Shown: piece after piece, positions 33,471 through 41,785 of the stretch | Position numbering within the stretch: position 1 is the stretch's first letter | Layout: the number at the start of each line of letters is the position of its first letter | NCBI GenBank assembly: GCA_016794985.1 | Contig: JAEUIQ010000066.1 | Span: 20,656-84,655, forward strand | Direction: 5' to 3' | From: Planctomycetaceae bacterium | GTDB taxonomy: Bacteria > Planctomycetota > Planctomycetia > Pirellulales > Pirellulaceae | DNA length: 64,000 bases | Made by a program: the position numbers and the translations under genes | Notes under the pieces: model-generated | Told to the model about the DNA's origin: nothing | The model's database searches: none | The model's input: the letters and a program-made list of their open reading frames with translations, nothing else

Positions 33471-35930
33471 CTACTCGGCGCGGGCCGCGACCACTGCAAT
33501 TTCAACAACGAGTTGCGCCAGGTTGCACTGACTCCCGACGAACGATTCGGTCAATCGGTCCAAGACTTCTGGGCCATAGGCTCCTGGCGGCTGCTTCGTG
33601 AAATGCTGGAAGGCACGATGCACAAAGGCCTTCCGCATTTCCGGACTGTTGCCCAAGTACTCCGCGAGATCCCCAATCCCAGTCAACGGTTGCTCGCGTC
33701 CATCGCGATCCACGTACAAACCAGCCGCGTTGATCGATTGGGCTTGCTCCTCACTGCGGTAGCGTCCCACCGCGTCAAAATTTTCCAAAGTGAATCCTAA
33801 GTTATTGATCTTGTGATGACATACTTGGCACGATTCCGGACTGGTTTGCAGCTCCACTCGCTGCCGTGTGGTCAAGTTGGGGTGCAAGTCCGGACTCAAT
33901 GGCGCGAAATCATCAGCCGGTGGTCGCAAGTTCCGGCCCAACAAATACTTGTACAACACGATCCCGCGATGGATCGGTGAAGTGGCGTTGCGGTACGACA
34001 AGCTACTTGTGAAATAGGGATGGGTCAGCAGTCCCCAACGATTCGGGTTGGATATCGACCTCACCAACCTTGTCCCATTCGCAGTCGATGACTCGGGCGC
34101 CCAGGCCTCGCCATAGAAACTTTCCAAGTTGGACGTCGTAAAAACTTGTTTGGCCGAGAAAAGCGCGCGGAGATCCGAGTCATTACGACTCAACAGTTCG
34201 GTCAATTCCATATCAAAAGACTGGCGCAGGTCGCTGGCCACGGCGGCACTGAACCCAGGGAACAATTCGCTATCTTTTTGTAGTTCTTTCGCCGCGTCCA
34301 ATCGCATCCATTGATAAAACAACTCGCGATACTTTGCCTGGACACGGAAGTCGTTCCACTTGCCCCAAGCATAATTTCGAACATCCTGCTCGGAGACCTT
34401 TTCCTGGCTCGCCAGCCGTTCCAAGTCCTCGTCGGTCGGCAATGAATCAAACAAAACCATCGCCAACCGGTTCACTGTCTGCCGCGCCGGTGTGCTGTCA
34501 AGCTCTGCTGCCGCAGGATACAAGAAATAAGGCGACTTGAGCGCCAACAACAGACATTGCTTGATCGCCAGCGTTGGTTCTTCCTGCGATTCGATCGCTT
34601 GCCCGACGTAACGTTGTTCCTGTTCCGAATCCAGTCGGAATCGAAACGCAAGTCCCACCAAACGCACCAAAAAGGCTTTTAATGCGAGACTTTCCGAGGC
34701 TTCCGCATGATCCTTCAGGTATTGTTCGCGAAACTTCGGCCACAAATCCAACGCAACCGCATCGGCAAACTCGACGGCGGCTTGTGTCGTCGCGTGGTCC
34801 CATTCCTGGCTAACCAAAATGCCGCGCGCGTATCCGTAGGTCTGATCGTCCGCCGGTAGTTTCGTTTGTAAAGAAAACGAGGGCGGACACCAGCCGGGAA
34901 TCAAGTGATGCGCCGGAATGATTTCTTCTGTTCCGCCCGGGGTGACCCATGCCAGCCGCATGAAGGCCGGCGGAGTTTCCGTCTTCCGCTCTCGTTGACG
35001 CATTTCCAATCGGATTGGATAGATCCGACCCGCCGTCAAATAGATCGTGCGGCGAAACTCAGTCTGAGCACCGGACTGAACATGGTTGTCAAAGAAAACG
35101 AATCCCTCACGACCAAAGTGCAACATGAAAGAAGTTGAACCGTGAACGACCAATTCGTACTCGCCCGTGTGATCAACCTTTAGACCGCCGCTCCAGTGGA
35201 TATAAAACTTCTTGGGCTGAATATCCGACCCTGGACCCTCATGGCCAAAATCAAAATCGATGACTGGGTCAACACGTTCAATCTTTTTTTCGTCGTTGTT
35301 CCAATGCTCGCCATTGAAGTAAACGCCCTGAATCCCGCGTTCGGGCTTGGCCCACATTAGACCTCCACCCAGTGCAGCGTACAAATCCGCGTAACTCTGC
35401 CGCAATTGATTGGCGGTCAACCGAGCCAAAGCTTTGCGGGGTGGCCGATTCCGCAATTGGGCGGCTTCGCTATAAAACTCGTGATGAATGTATGTGGCCA
35501 CGGCGACAGCATCTTCTCCTTGGCAATCCTCCGGTGATCCTTCGGGCATCGTTTCAGCAATGACCCCGGAAAGTTGCCCAATGGAATCATCGCCGACTAA
35601 AGCCGCTGCGTACGCACCCTCGACTCCCTCACCTTTTTCTCCGTGGCAACTCGCACATTGTGCCGCATAGATTTCGCGTCCCTTTTCTTTCAATTTGTCA
35701 TCATCAAAATTCAAATGAGAAGCCATGACCTTTCGCGCTGCAACCACGAACGGCCTGTTGGTTGGCGTTTGTTCCGTTGGACTTACGATGCAACACAACA
35801 ACACCGTGAATCCCAAGGTCACCAAGAGCTTCCCGAAATTCACTCGCCAGGTACTCGCCCCAAGGCTCGAACGCGTATTCCAATCACAGCGACCTGTCTC
35901 GCGCGAGGTTTGCTTCATCGGGTCCATCAT
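33471..35930 (-). CDS. DUF1592/DUF1588/DUF1585 cytochrome c-type protein with PA14-like domain
   Basis: 819 residues. A membrane segment at residues ~33-50 (FGKLLVTLGFTVLLCCIVS) anchors or exports the protein. A c-type haem motif CASCH is at residues 92-96. A DUF1587-like LARLTANQLRQSYADLYAAL follows. Then comes a PA14-like beta domain (YIHWSGGLKVDHTGEYELVV) that in related proteins binds carbohydrate. The DUF1592-DUF1588-DUF1585 block ends the protein, with LLGRNLRPPAD and a second CxxCH (CQVCHH, residues 701-705) in NNLGFTLENFDAVGRYR. Such proteins are abundant in planctomycetes, of unknown activity, and usually paired with a DUF1552 gene; that partner is absent here. The start overlaps the arginyltransferase stop (ATGA). 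Confidence 0.87.
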   Translation of the reverse strand: MMDPMKQTSRETGRCDWNTRSSLGASTWRVNFGKLLVTLGFTVLLCCIVSPTEQTPTNRPFVVAARKVMASHLNFDDDKLKEKGREIYAAQCASCHGEKGEGVEGAYAAALVGDDSIGQLSGVIAETMPEGSPEDCQGEDAVAVATYIHHEFYSEAAQLRNRPPRKALARLTANQLRQSYADLYAALGGGLMWAKPERGIQGVYFNGEHWNNDEKKIERVDPVIDFDFGHEGPGSDIQPKKFYIHWSGGLKVDHTGEYELVVHGSTSFMLHFGREGFVFFDNHVQSGAQTEFRRTIYLTAGRIYPIRLEMRQRERKTETPPAFMRLAWVTPGGTEEIIPAHHLIPGWCPPSFSLQTKLPADDQTYGYARGILVSQEWDHATTQAAVEFADAVALDLWPKFREQYLKDHAEASESLALKAFLVRLVGLAFRFRLDSEQEQRYVGQAIESQEEPTLAIKQCLLLALKSPYFLYPAAAELDSTPARQTVNRLAMVLFDSLPTDEDLERLASQEKVSEQDVRNYAWGKWNDFRVQAKYRELFYQWMRLDAAKELQKDSELFPGFSAAVASDLRQSFDMELTELLSRNDSDLRALFSAKQVFTTSNLESFYGEAWAPESSTANGTRLVRSISNPNRWGLLTHPYFTSSLSYRNATSPIHRGIVLYKYLLGRNLRPPADDFAPLSPDLHPNLTTRQRVELQTSPESCQVCHHKINNLGFTLENFDAVGRYRSEEQAQSINAAGLYVDRDGREQPLTGIGDLAEYLGNSPEMRKAFVHRAFQHFTKQPPGAYGPEVLDRLTESFVGSQCNLAQLVVEIAVVAARAE

Positions 35931-36670
35931 TGTCGAGTCTCTTTCTCATCTCGCCCCATGTCGATCCATTGCCCACCTAACCGTCGCTGATGCGGCCCAA
36001 AATTCGCCTTGTACATCAAACTGGGACATTCCGCGACGTAATAACCCAAGTACAAATAACGTAGCCCAACCCGACGGCAATATTCCAATTGATACAAGAT
36101 CGAATAAGTCCCTATACTTAGCTCAGCGTATGCCGGATCGTAGTATGTGTAAACAGCCGAGAATCCGACTTCTCCTCGGTCACAGATTGCGATCCCAACC
36201 AAGACCGTGTCCACATAATAGGCAATCTCTAGTGAATGAAACAACGAACAAACAAAGACTTGTTCGTAAAAATCCTCCGTGATGTTTTCTTCGTTTTCCA
36301 ACCATCCTCGCCAACCACTGTGGCGGTTGATAAGCTCCAGTCGAGCTTGATCTCGAATTGGAACGCCAACCCGAGCCACAATCTTCTTCTGACCGCGGGT
36401 CCAGACTCGTCGTTGACTGCGACTTGGCTGAAAACTTTCGACTGGGATTCGCAAAGAAATACATTCTTGGCAGCCCTGACACTGGGGCTCGTAGACCAGC
36501 GGGCCATGGCGACGTTGCCCGGCTTCGAGACGCCGATCCAAGTCCTTCGCTCGGGTCCCGCCGTGCGGCAACCAATACACCAAGCTTGCTACCCGGTCCG
36601 GCAAATAGGGACAAGCCAACGTATTTCGCTCCACTTCCAGATCCGTGCTGAATGGCAGTTCGTGTTGCAT
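35927..36670 (-). CDS. Bacterial aminoacyl-tRNA--protein transferase (Ate/Bpt family)
   Basis: 247 residues, the standard length for the bacterial family. It transfers an amino acid (leucine in Bpt, arginine in Ate) from tRNA to N-terminal Asp/Glu of proteins, creating an N-degron for ClpS-ClpAP. Diagnostic motifs are the N-terminal CPYLPDR, the CQGCQECISLRIPVESFQPS segment carrying the conserved Cys and Arg, SRSQRR, and the C-terminal GLRYLYLGYYVAECPSLMYK. No ClpS gene is in the window. The stop overlaps the downstream DUF1592 start (ATGA), so the two are translationally coupled, an unexpected pairing. Confidence 0.9.
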   Translation of the reverse strand: MQHELPFSTDLEVERNTLACPYLPDRVASLVYWLPHGGTRAKDLDRRLEAGQRRHGPLVYEPQCQGCQECISLRIPVESFQPSRSQRRVWTRGQKKIVARVGVPIRDQARLELINRHSGWRGWLENEENITEDFYEQVFVCSLFHSLEIAYYVDTVLVGIAICDRGEVGFSAVYTYYDPAYAELSIGTYSILYQLEYCRRVGLRYLYLGYYVAECPSLMYKANFGPHQRRLGGQWIDMGRDEKETRQ

Positions 36671-36833
36671 GGGACTGGTAAGCTGTGGAAAGGGGCCGTG
36701 CGTGAGTTATCGTGTTCCCGTATCATTGTAGCTGCGACTTTTACGGTTGCCAAAACCCCGTCGCCCGCTCGGCGAACGATTCCTCCACTTAACATCCCTT
36801 CGCCAAGTGTTAGGGATACCAACAAGGACTCCG

Positions 36834-37688
36834 ATGAATCCGCTGATTCGCGCCGAACAATTGGACGATCAATTTGCCCACCATCAAGTCGTTCTGTTGG
36901 ACGCTCGGGGCGGCGCCGATGCGCAGCAACGATTTGCGGCTCGGTCACTGCCCGGCGCGATTTTTGTGGACTGGGATACCGACCTGTCCACTAAGCGTGA
37001 ATCACCTGCCAATGGTGGAAGACACCCGTTGCCAACTCCCAGGGATTTTGTCGCCAAATGCACCCGGTGGGGAATCGGTCCAGAGACCCACGTGGTCATT
37101 TTCGACGATAAAGGCGGAGCAAATGCGGCCGCTCGCGCTTGGTGGATGTTCAAGGCACTGGGGCACTCCCATGTTGCCGTGTTGGATGGCGGCCTCAGCG
37201 CCGTGCCATTGGAATGGCATCCGCCACAACTGGCCGCCGTGGAGAGAACTTTATCGAGTGTGGCAACAACCGATTTTGGCAAAACGGATCAGTGGCAACT
37301 TCCAACGGCAGACCTTAATGAAGTGGAAATCGCCGCGCGAAATCGCGACTATCTCGTTGTCGATGTCCGCGAAGGATTCCGGTATCGTGGAGAGTCAGAG
37401 CCCATTGATTTGGTCGCCGGTCATATTCCGGGTGCCGTCAATTGCCCTTACACCGAGAACTTGGATGCGCAGGGACGTTTCTTGCCACCAAACGAACTTC
37501 GTATGAAGTACCAAGATTTGTTCTCGGGACGCGAACCAGGGAATGTCATTATCCACTGCGGAAGTGGCGTGACTGCTTGTCATACCCTGTTGGCACTTTG
37601 CCGCGCAGGCTTGGACGGCGCCAAATTGTATGTTGGATCTTGGAGCGAATGGTCGCGGAACGACAAACCGATTGCGACTGGGAGTTAA
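36834..37688 (+). CDS. Two-domain rhodanese-type sulfurtransferase
   Basis: 284 residues from the ATG at 36834, supported by AAGGA five bases upstream. Two rhodanese domains are present. The first (VLLDARGGADAQQRF...) lacks a catalytic Cys. The second carries the active-site loop HCGSGVTACH with Cys242. The CGSGV loop resembles 3-mercaptopyruvate sulfurtransferase (CGSGVTA), so MST activity is favoured over thiosulfate sulfurtransferase. It acts in the cytoplasm, as no signal peptide is present. The fxsA gene begins 6 bp downstream. Confidence 0.9.
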   Translation: MNPLIRAEQLDDQFAHHQVVLLDARGGADAQQRFAARSLPGAIFVDWDTDLSTKRESPANGGRHPLPTPRDFVAKCTRWGIGPETHVVIFDDKGGANAAARAWWMFKALGHSHVAVLDGGLSAVPLEWHPPQLAAVERTLSSVATTDFGKTDQWQLPTADLNEVEIAARNRDYLVVDVREGFRYRGESEPIDLVAGHIPGAVNCPYTENLDAQGRFLPPNELRMKYQDLFSGREPGNVIIHCGSGVTACHTLLALCRAGLDGAKLYVGSWSEWSRNDKPIATGS

Positions 37689-37694
37689 CTCAAA

Positions 37695-38168
37695 GTGTTG
37701 GCTCGACTTTTTCTATTGTTCGTCTTGGTTCCCACCGCTGATCTAGTACTGTTGTGGATCCTCTTTATCACCTTGCCATGGTACCTGTCTTTATTGTGGA
37801 TTGTGGCAACGGCCTTGATGGGCAGTTTTATTGCCCGGCAACAAGGTGCTCAGGTCCTTAAGGAAATCCGCCGGGAAATGCAGCGTAATCTCTTACCGGC
37901 CAACTCGCTGATTGATGGTGTGTTCGTATTCGCGGCAGGAATCCTGTTGATTACACCCGGCGTTTTGACCGATCTCGCAGGCTTTGCTCTATTGACTCCC
38001 TCGATTCGAACGTTTTTGAGACAGCGAACATTGGCCTATTTGAAGCAAAAAATCCAGGTGGAAACCGTGAGCTTCACTTCCACTTTTGCGGCGCAACGCG
38101 CGCCACACCACCCGCACTTTGATGACCCTAATGTCGTCGAAGGCGAAGTTGTCGATCGCAAAGGCTAG
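37695..38168 (+). CDS. fxsA: FxsA family membrane protein
   Basis: 157 residues. The start is GTG at 37695, 6 bp after the rhodanese stop. Three to four hydrophobic segments are visible (LFLLFVLVPTADLVLLWILF, LLWIVATALMGSFIA, GVFVFAAGILLITPGVLTDLAGFALL). The LITPGVLTD motif and the preceding ARQQGAQVL are the FxsA signature. E. coli FxsA suppresses phage exclusion when overproduced, but its normal role is unknown. The C-terminal ~45 residues are polar, with a His-rich APHHPHF stretch. It converges with the dehydrogenase gene, 6 bp between stops. Confidence 0.9.
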   Translation: MLARLFLLFVLVPTADLVLLWILFITLPWYLSLLWIVATALMGSFIARQQGAQVLKEIRREMQRNLLPANSLIDGVFVFAAGILLITPGVLTDLAGFALLTPSIRTFLRQRTLAYLKQKIQVETVSFTSTFAAQRAPHHPHFDDPNVVEGEVVDRKG

Positions 38169-38174
38169 ACCAAC

Positions 38175-39215
38175 TTAGGCGTTGGGGAGCACCACCACTT
38201 TCATGGTATTCGGGATTCCTTGGTACAGTCGCTCCATCCAATCGGACAGTTCGGACAACGAACACCGCGCCGAGATGATCGGTGCGACATCGATACGACC
38301 GTCCGCCATCCAAGCCAACGCTTGATCGTACTCGCCCGCTGAAGCGCAACTTCCGTGTAGCGTCAATTCACCCGCGACGACACGTTGCAACGGGATCTCG
38401 ACGCGCGGCGATACATTCCCGACCAAGACGACATGTCCGCCTTTGCGGGCCAATTGGATCGCCTGCTCAACGGTCTTTTGCGCGCCAACAACTTCGAAGA
38501 CATGTTGCGGCCCCAGATGGTTTGACCAAGCGGTGACACCAGCTCCCAAATGGTCATCATCCGCCTTGAACGTCGCAACCGCCCCAAAGCGTCGCGCTAA
38601 CTCTAGACGACCCGCATCCAAGTCAATCGCAGCGATCGACCGCACGCCACTGGCTCGCAACGCCTGAACCACCAGCAATCCGATCATCCCAGTGCCCACG
38701 ACCAAACAAGCATCGTCCGATCTTGGGTTCGAACGCCGCACGGCGTGAATCGCCACGCTGACCGCTTCGGCCAAAGCCGCTTGTTCCATGGAAACAGAAT
38801 CTGGCACCGGGTACGCGATTCGCGCTGGCACGGCGACCCGCTGAGCAAAAGCGCCATGCCGTCGATACTCGCCGCAGGAAACCCCCAGTACTTGGCGATG
38901 GTCGCACAAGTTGATTCGACCTTGCGAGCAATTCTCGCAGCGACCGCAAAACACCGTAGAGTCCAACGCCACACGTTGGCCAACGCATAAATGCCGCACG
39001 TCGCGGCCCACTTCCAAAATCGTACCCGCAGCTTCATGGCCCATCACCAACGGCGGGATCCGGCGACCGGTCGATCCATCGAAGCCATGAATATCGCTAC
39101 CGCAAATCCCGACGGCCTCGACATTCACCAGAACATCCTCAGGACCAGGAATTGGTTCCGGAAAATCCTCGTGGAGTTCAAGTCGTTTGTATTCGGTCAT
39201 TACTTGAGCACGCAT
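38175..39215 (-). CDS. Zinc-dependent medium-chain alcohol/polyol dehydrogenase
   Basis: 346 residues. The zinc-MDR fold is clear: catalytic zinc ligands Cys38, His60 and Glu61 (VGICGSDIHGF, GHEAAG) and structural zinc cysteines C90, C93, C96 and C104. The Rossmann motif is VVGTGMIGLLVVQAL. NAD is suggested by a terminal Asp after the second strand (AAIDLDAGR). It is similar to sorbitol/threonine/galactitol-phosphate dehydrogenases; the substrate cannot be settled. The start lies 16 bp after the SDR gene stop, so the two dehydrogenases form an operon and may act in the same pathway. Confidence 0.9.
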   Translation of the reverse strand: MRAQVMTEYKRLELHEDFPEPIPGPEDVLVNVEAVGICGSDIHGFDGSTGRRIPPLVMGHEAAGTILEVGRDVRHLCVGQRVALDSTVFCGRCENCSQGRINLCDHRQVLGVSCGEYRRHGAFAQRVAVPARIAYPVPDSVSMEQAALAEAVSVAIHAVRRSNPRSDDACLVVGTGMIGLLVVQALRASGVRSIAAIDLDAGRLELARRFGAVATFKADDDHLGAGVTAWSNHLGPQHVFEVVGAQKTVEQAIQLARKGGHVVLVGNVSPRVEIPLQRVVAGELTLHGSCASAGEYDQALAWMADGRIDVAPIISARCSLSELSDWMERLYQGIPNTMKVVVLPNA

Positions 39216-39231
39216 GAATCATCTTCCTCAA

Positions 39232-39954
39232 TCAAACAAACGACTGGAGTGTCGGCTTGATAACCAACTCCCACACATGGGCTCGAGGCGGGAGACTGGC
39301 GACAAAACCAACAGCCGCCGCGACGTCCTCGGCCTTGAGCATCGTATTACGGTGTTCTTGGCTAACCGGCTTGGGCCGATACTGCATGATTGGAGTATCC
39401 ACTTCGCCGGGGTGAATAACCGTGACGCGAATGCCATTGACGCGTTCCTCTTCACCAATGCCGATGCCCATGGCCGCCATCGCAAACTTGGAAGCATTGT
39501 AGGCGATTCCACCTAATGGCGAAGCTCGCAATCCCGCAATCGAACCAATCTGAATGATCAAACCGTCCCCCATTCGACGCATGCCCGGCACAACCAAATA
39601 AGTGCAGTTGAAGGCGCCTGTCGCATTGGTTTGGAGTAGCTTGTCCCACTCTTCTGGAACCAGGTCGGCCATTGAGCGCCGTGGCACATTCAGTCCCGCG
39701 GCATTGACCAACAAGCGTACCGCTCCGAATCGTTCCACTATTTGCCGATGGACCTCGGTCGTCGCGGCGCGGTCGGCCACGTCCAACGGAAATGCGACCA
39801 AGCGTTGGTCCTTCCGGGTTGCCGCGACCTGCTCCAGTTTTCCCGGATCCCGACCCGAAATGCACACGGTCCATCCAGCATCCGCCAAAACTCGGGCCGA
39901 CGCCGCACCAATTCCGCTCCCGCCGCCGGTCACCCAAGCAATTTTTTGTTCCAT
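39232..39954 (-). CDS. Short-chain dehydrogenase/reductase
   Basis: 240 residues, a classical SDR. The dinucleotide motif TGGGSGIG is at residues 9-16, NAAG near residue 84 and the catalytic tetrad Asn110, Ser138, Tyr152 and Lys156 (YNASK). The coenzyme region (SGRDPGKL) with Arg is compatible with NADP. The substrate is unknown. It is the first gene of an operon with the zinc dehydrogenase. Start ATG at 39954. Confidence 0.9.
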   Translation of the reverse strand: MEQKIAWVTGGGSGIGAASARVLADAGWTVCISGRDPGKLEQVAATRKDQRLVAFPLDVADRAATTEVHRQIVERFGAVRLLVNAAGLNVPRRSMADLVPEEWDKLLQTNATGAFNCTYLVVPGMRRMGDGLIIQIGSIAGLRASPLGGIAYNASKFAMAAMGIGIGEEERVNGIRVTVIHPGEVDTPIMQYRPKPVSQEHRNTMLKAEDVAAAVGFVASLPPRAHVWELVIKPTLQSFV

Positions 39955-40133
39955 TTCAAATTCGACTTTCTAGAAATTGGGGTTCGTGGCAGCGATCGGA
40001 ACGACGGCGTGTGAATTCGAAGTTGTGTCGTGGCGCGGTCCGCAAGTTTTTGCCATGCCCCCTCGATACTTACGGACATTCGCACCGCTTTGCCGACGCC
40101 CCACACCATCTTCGAACAGGGTCTTGAGGTTAG

Positions 40134-41042
40134 TTAATCCTGAACAATTCGACAACGCCGCAATAGCTCGGCCGCCGTCATCAAGTAGCTGGTATAGAAC
40201 GGGCCAAACTCCGCATAGAGTGCACTCGCTTGATCAAACCGCATTTGATACACGATTTCTTTGAGATACATCGGGTTCTTGGCCCACAAGGTCACCCCCC
40301 ACTCCCAATCTTCCAAGCCCACACCGACGGTAATCAATTGAGTGACCTTGCCCATAAACTGGATTCCACTCCGCGCGTGTTCCGCCATCATTTCATTGCG
40401 AGCGGAATATGGCAGTGCAAACCAATTGGCCCCGGGATCACGTCGTTTATTCATGGGATAAAAGCATGACACCGGCCAATCCGGAAACGTTGGACAGAGG
40501 CGATGCTTGTTCATGTTCGGAAGCCGCTCTTCGTAACCACGCACCCGCGCTTTGAATTCGGGTGATTGCGGATCCAGTCCTTCCCGTTGCAGTTTTTCCG
40601 CAAACTGCTCCACACTGGGTACATATTCCGAAATTTCAGACATCGACACAAACGAGTCCGTTGCGATCAAACACGGCCCGAAGGCACTGGCCATCAACGC
40701 CTGATGCAGATCCTCGATTCGCAGCGGATCTTTATCGAGAACCATCAAACTAAAGTCTGCCTTAGCACCGGCAACCAAACCAAGTTGAGTTCGAGTCGGC
40801 CAATCTTGAAACCGCTTGTCGCTGGCTCCTGATTCGATCCCATGGTCATTATTGAGCGGCCCAAACATCCCGCAAAACTCTTCCGCCGCCGTTCGAATTT
40901 CCTGCTGAGACATCTCGCGCAAGAGGCCGCGATCCCATGAGTAAAAGAAATGACTGCAGTGAAAGCCGTTGGTGGGCTCCAGCGAGATTGGGATTTCTTG
41001 CCCAGCAGGTCCATATTTGGAATGACTGGTTCCAGCGTTCAT
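40134..41042 (-). CDS. chdC: Coproheme decarboxylase (HemQ/ChdC family)
   Basis: 302 residues with about 50 extra residues at the N-terminus relative to Firmicute ChdC. It oxidatively decarboxylates coproheme III to haem b with hydrogen peroxide, the last step of the coproporphyrin-dependent pathway. The catalytic residues are all in place: Tyr195 in CFYPMNKRR with Lys199, the proximal haem ligand His222 and Gln235 in KVTQLITVG. The offset from S. aureus-type numbering is constant at 50. The diagnostic WEWGVTLW and YQMRFDQAS segments follow. The receiver-domain gene is 1 bp upstream, so the two are co-transcribed. Confidence 0.93.
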   Translation of the reverse strand: MNAGTSHSKYGPAGQEIPISLEPTNGFHCSHFFYSWDRGLLREMSQQEIRTAAEEFCGMFGPLNNDHGIESGASDKRFQDWPTRTQLGLVAGAKADFSLMVLDKDPLRIEDLHQALMASAFGPCLIATDSFVSMSEISEYVPSVEQFAEKLQREGLDPQSPEFKARVRGYEERLPNMNKHRLCPTFPDWPVSCFYPMNKRRDPGANWFALPYSARNEMMAEHARSGIQFMGKVTQLITVGVGLEDWEWGVTLWAKNPMYLKEIVYQMRFDQASALYAEFGPFYTSYLMTAAELLRRCRIVQD

Positions 41043-41043
41043 C

Positions 41044-41463
41044 TTATTTTGTTTCCTTGCTCAACAGACGTCGCACGCTATCCAGGAGCCGCTCCATCGG
41101 AAATGGCTTGCGAATATACTCGTCCACGCCCAACAATTCCGCATAGTCCTGGTGTCGCTCGCCCTCATTGGCCGTGATTACAATGACCCTAGGCGGTGCC
41201 GTTTCGTGCTCACGTAGCTTCTCGAGTACCAAGAATCCGCTGCGCTTCGGCATCATGAGGTCCAAAATAGCCAAATCCGGTCGTTCGGTTTCCGCCACTG
41301 CCAAGCCTTGATTTCCATCACGCGCCACCAACACGTCGTACCCCTGGGACCTTAGGGCCAAGCGAATACTCTGCGCGACTTCAGGATCATCATCCACTAC
41401 CAAAATGCGAAACGGTCGTGACGTCGTGTTATCGGAGGCAGGAGGTTGCACAGCAGAATCCAT
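41044..41463 (-). CDS. Stand-alone response regulator receiver protein
   Basis: 139 residues from ATG 41463; a TTG at 41484 would add seven residues. It is a single CheY-like REC domain: ILVVDDDPEVA holds the acidic pocket, AILDLMMPKRSG the phospho-acceptor Asp, VITANEGE the Thr/Ala switch and YIRKPFP the conserved Lys. No output domain is present, so it would act by protein interaction. No histidine kinase is nearby. It shares a transcript with coproheme decarboxylase, which suggests, but does not prove, a link to haem or redox control. Confidence 0.87.
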   Translation of the reverse strand: MDSAVQPPASDNTTSRPFRILVVDDDPEVAQSIRLALRSQGYDVLVARDGNQGLAVAETERPDLAILDLMMPKRSGFLVLEKLREHETAPPRVIVITANEGERHQDYAELLGVDEYIRKPFPMERLLDSVRRLLSKETK

Positions 41464-41785
41464 AGGGAAGCTCGTCGATTTCAAACAGGCGGGAGCGAGG
41501 CAAACACAACGAGACCCTGCCGGCCTCGAAGCTATTACTCGCGTTCGTTGACGATGACGGCCAAACGAGAATGGCCGTTCACCTTCCTATTCTAACCCAT
41601 GTGGGGGGATTCCAGAAAGCGGACCGTTCGCCGCGCACTTCCGTTCCGGTTCGAATCGGAACCAATCGTTCTCAACCGCAACAATCTGCCGCAGTCTGCG
41701 CAGGAGAACTGTTTTTTCGCGATGGTTCCGGTCATAATGTTGCCGTTGATCCCTTGGCACGGCCCACGATCCCACCTGAGCACGT
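41464..41785. other. Divergent intergenic region, no gene seen
   Basis: 322 bp between the receiver gene and the DUF1549 gene. Only short frames occur, none with protein-like character. It should hold two divergent promoters; none was clear enough to call. Confidence 0.5.

Noticed and set aside
41645..41668. GGTTCGAAT flanked by inverted TTCCG/CGGAA, tRNA-like
   Set aside because: Loop size and stem pairing do not match a T-arm, and no cloverleaf can be drawn.
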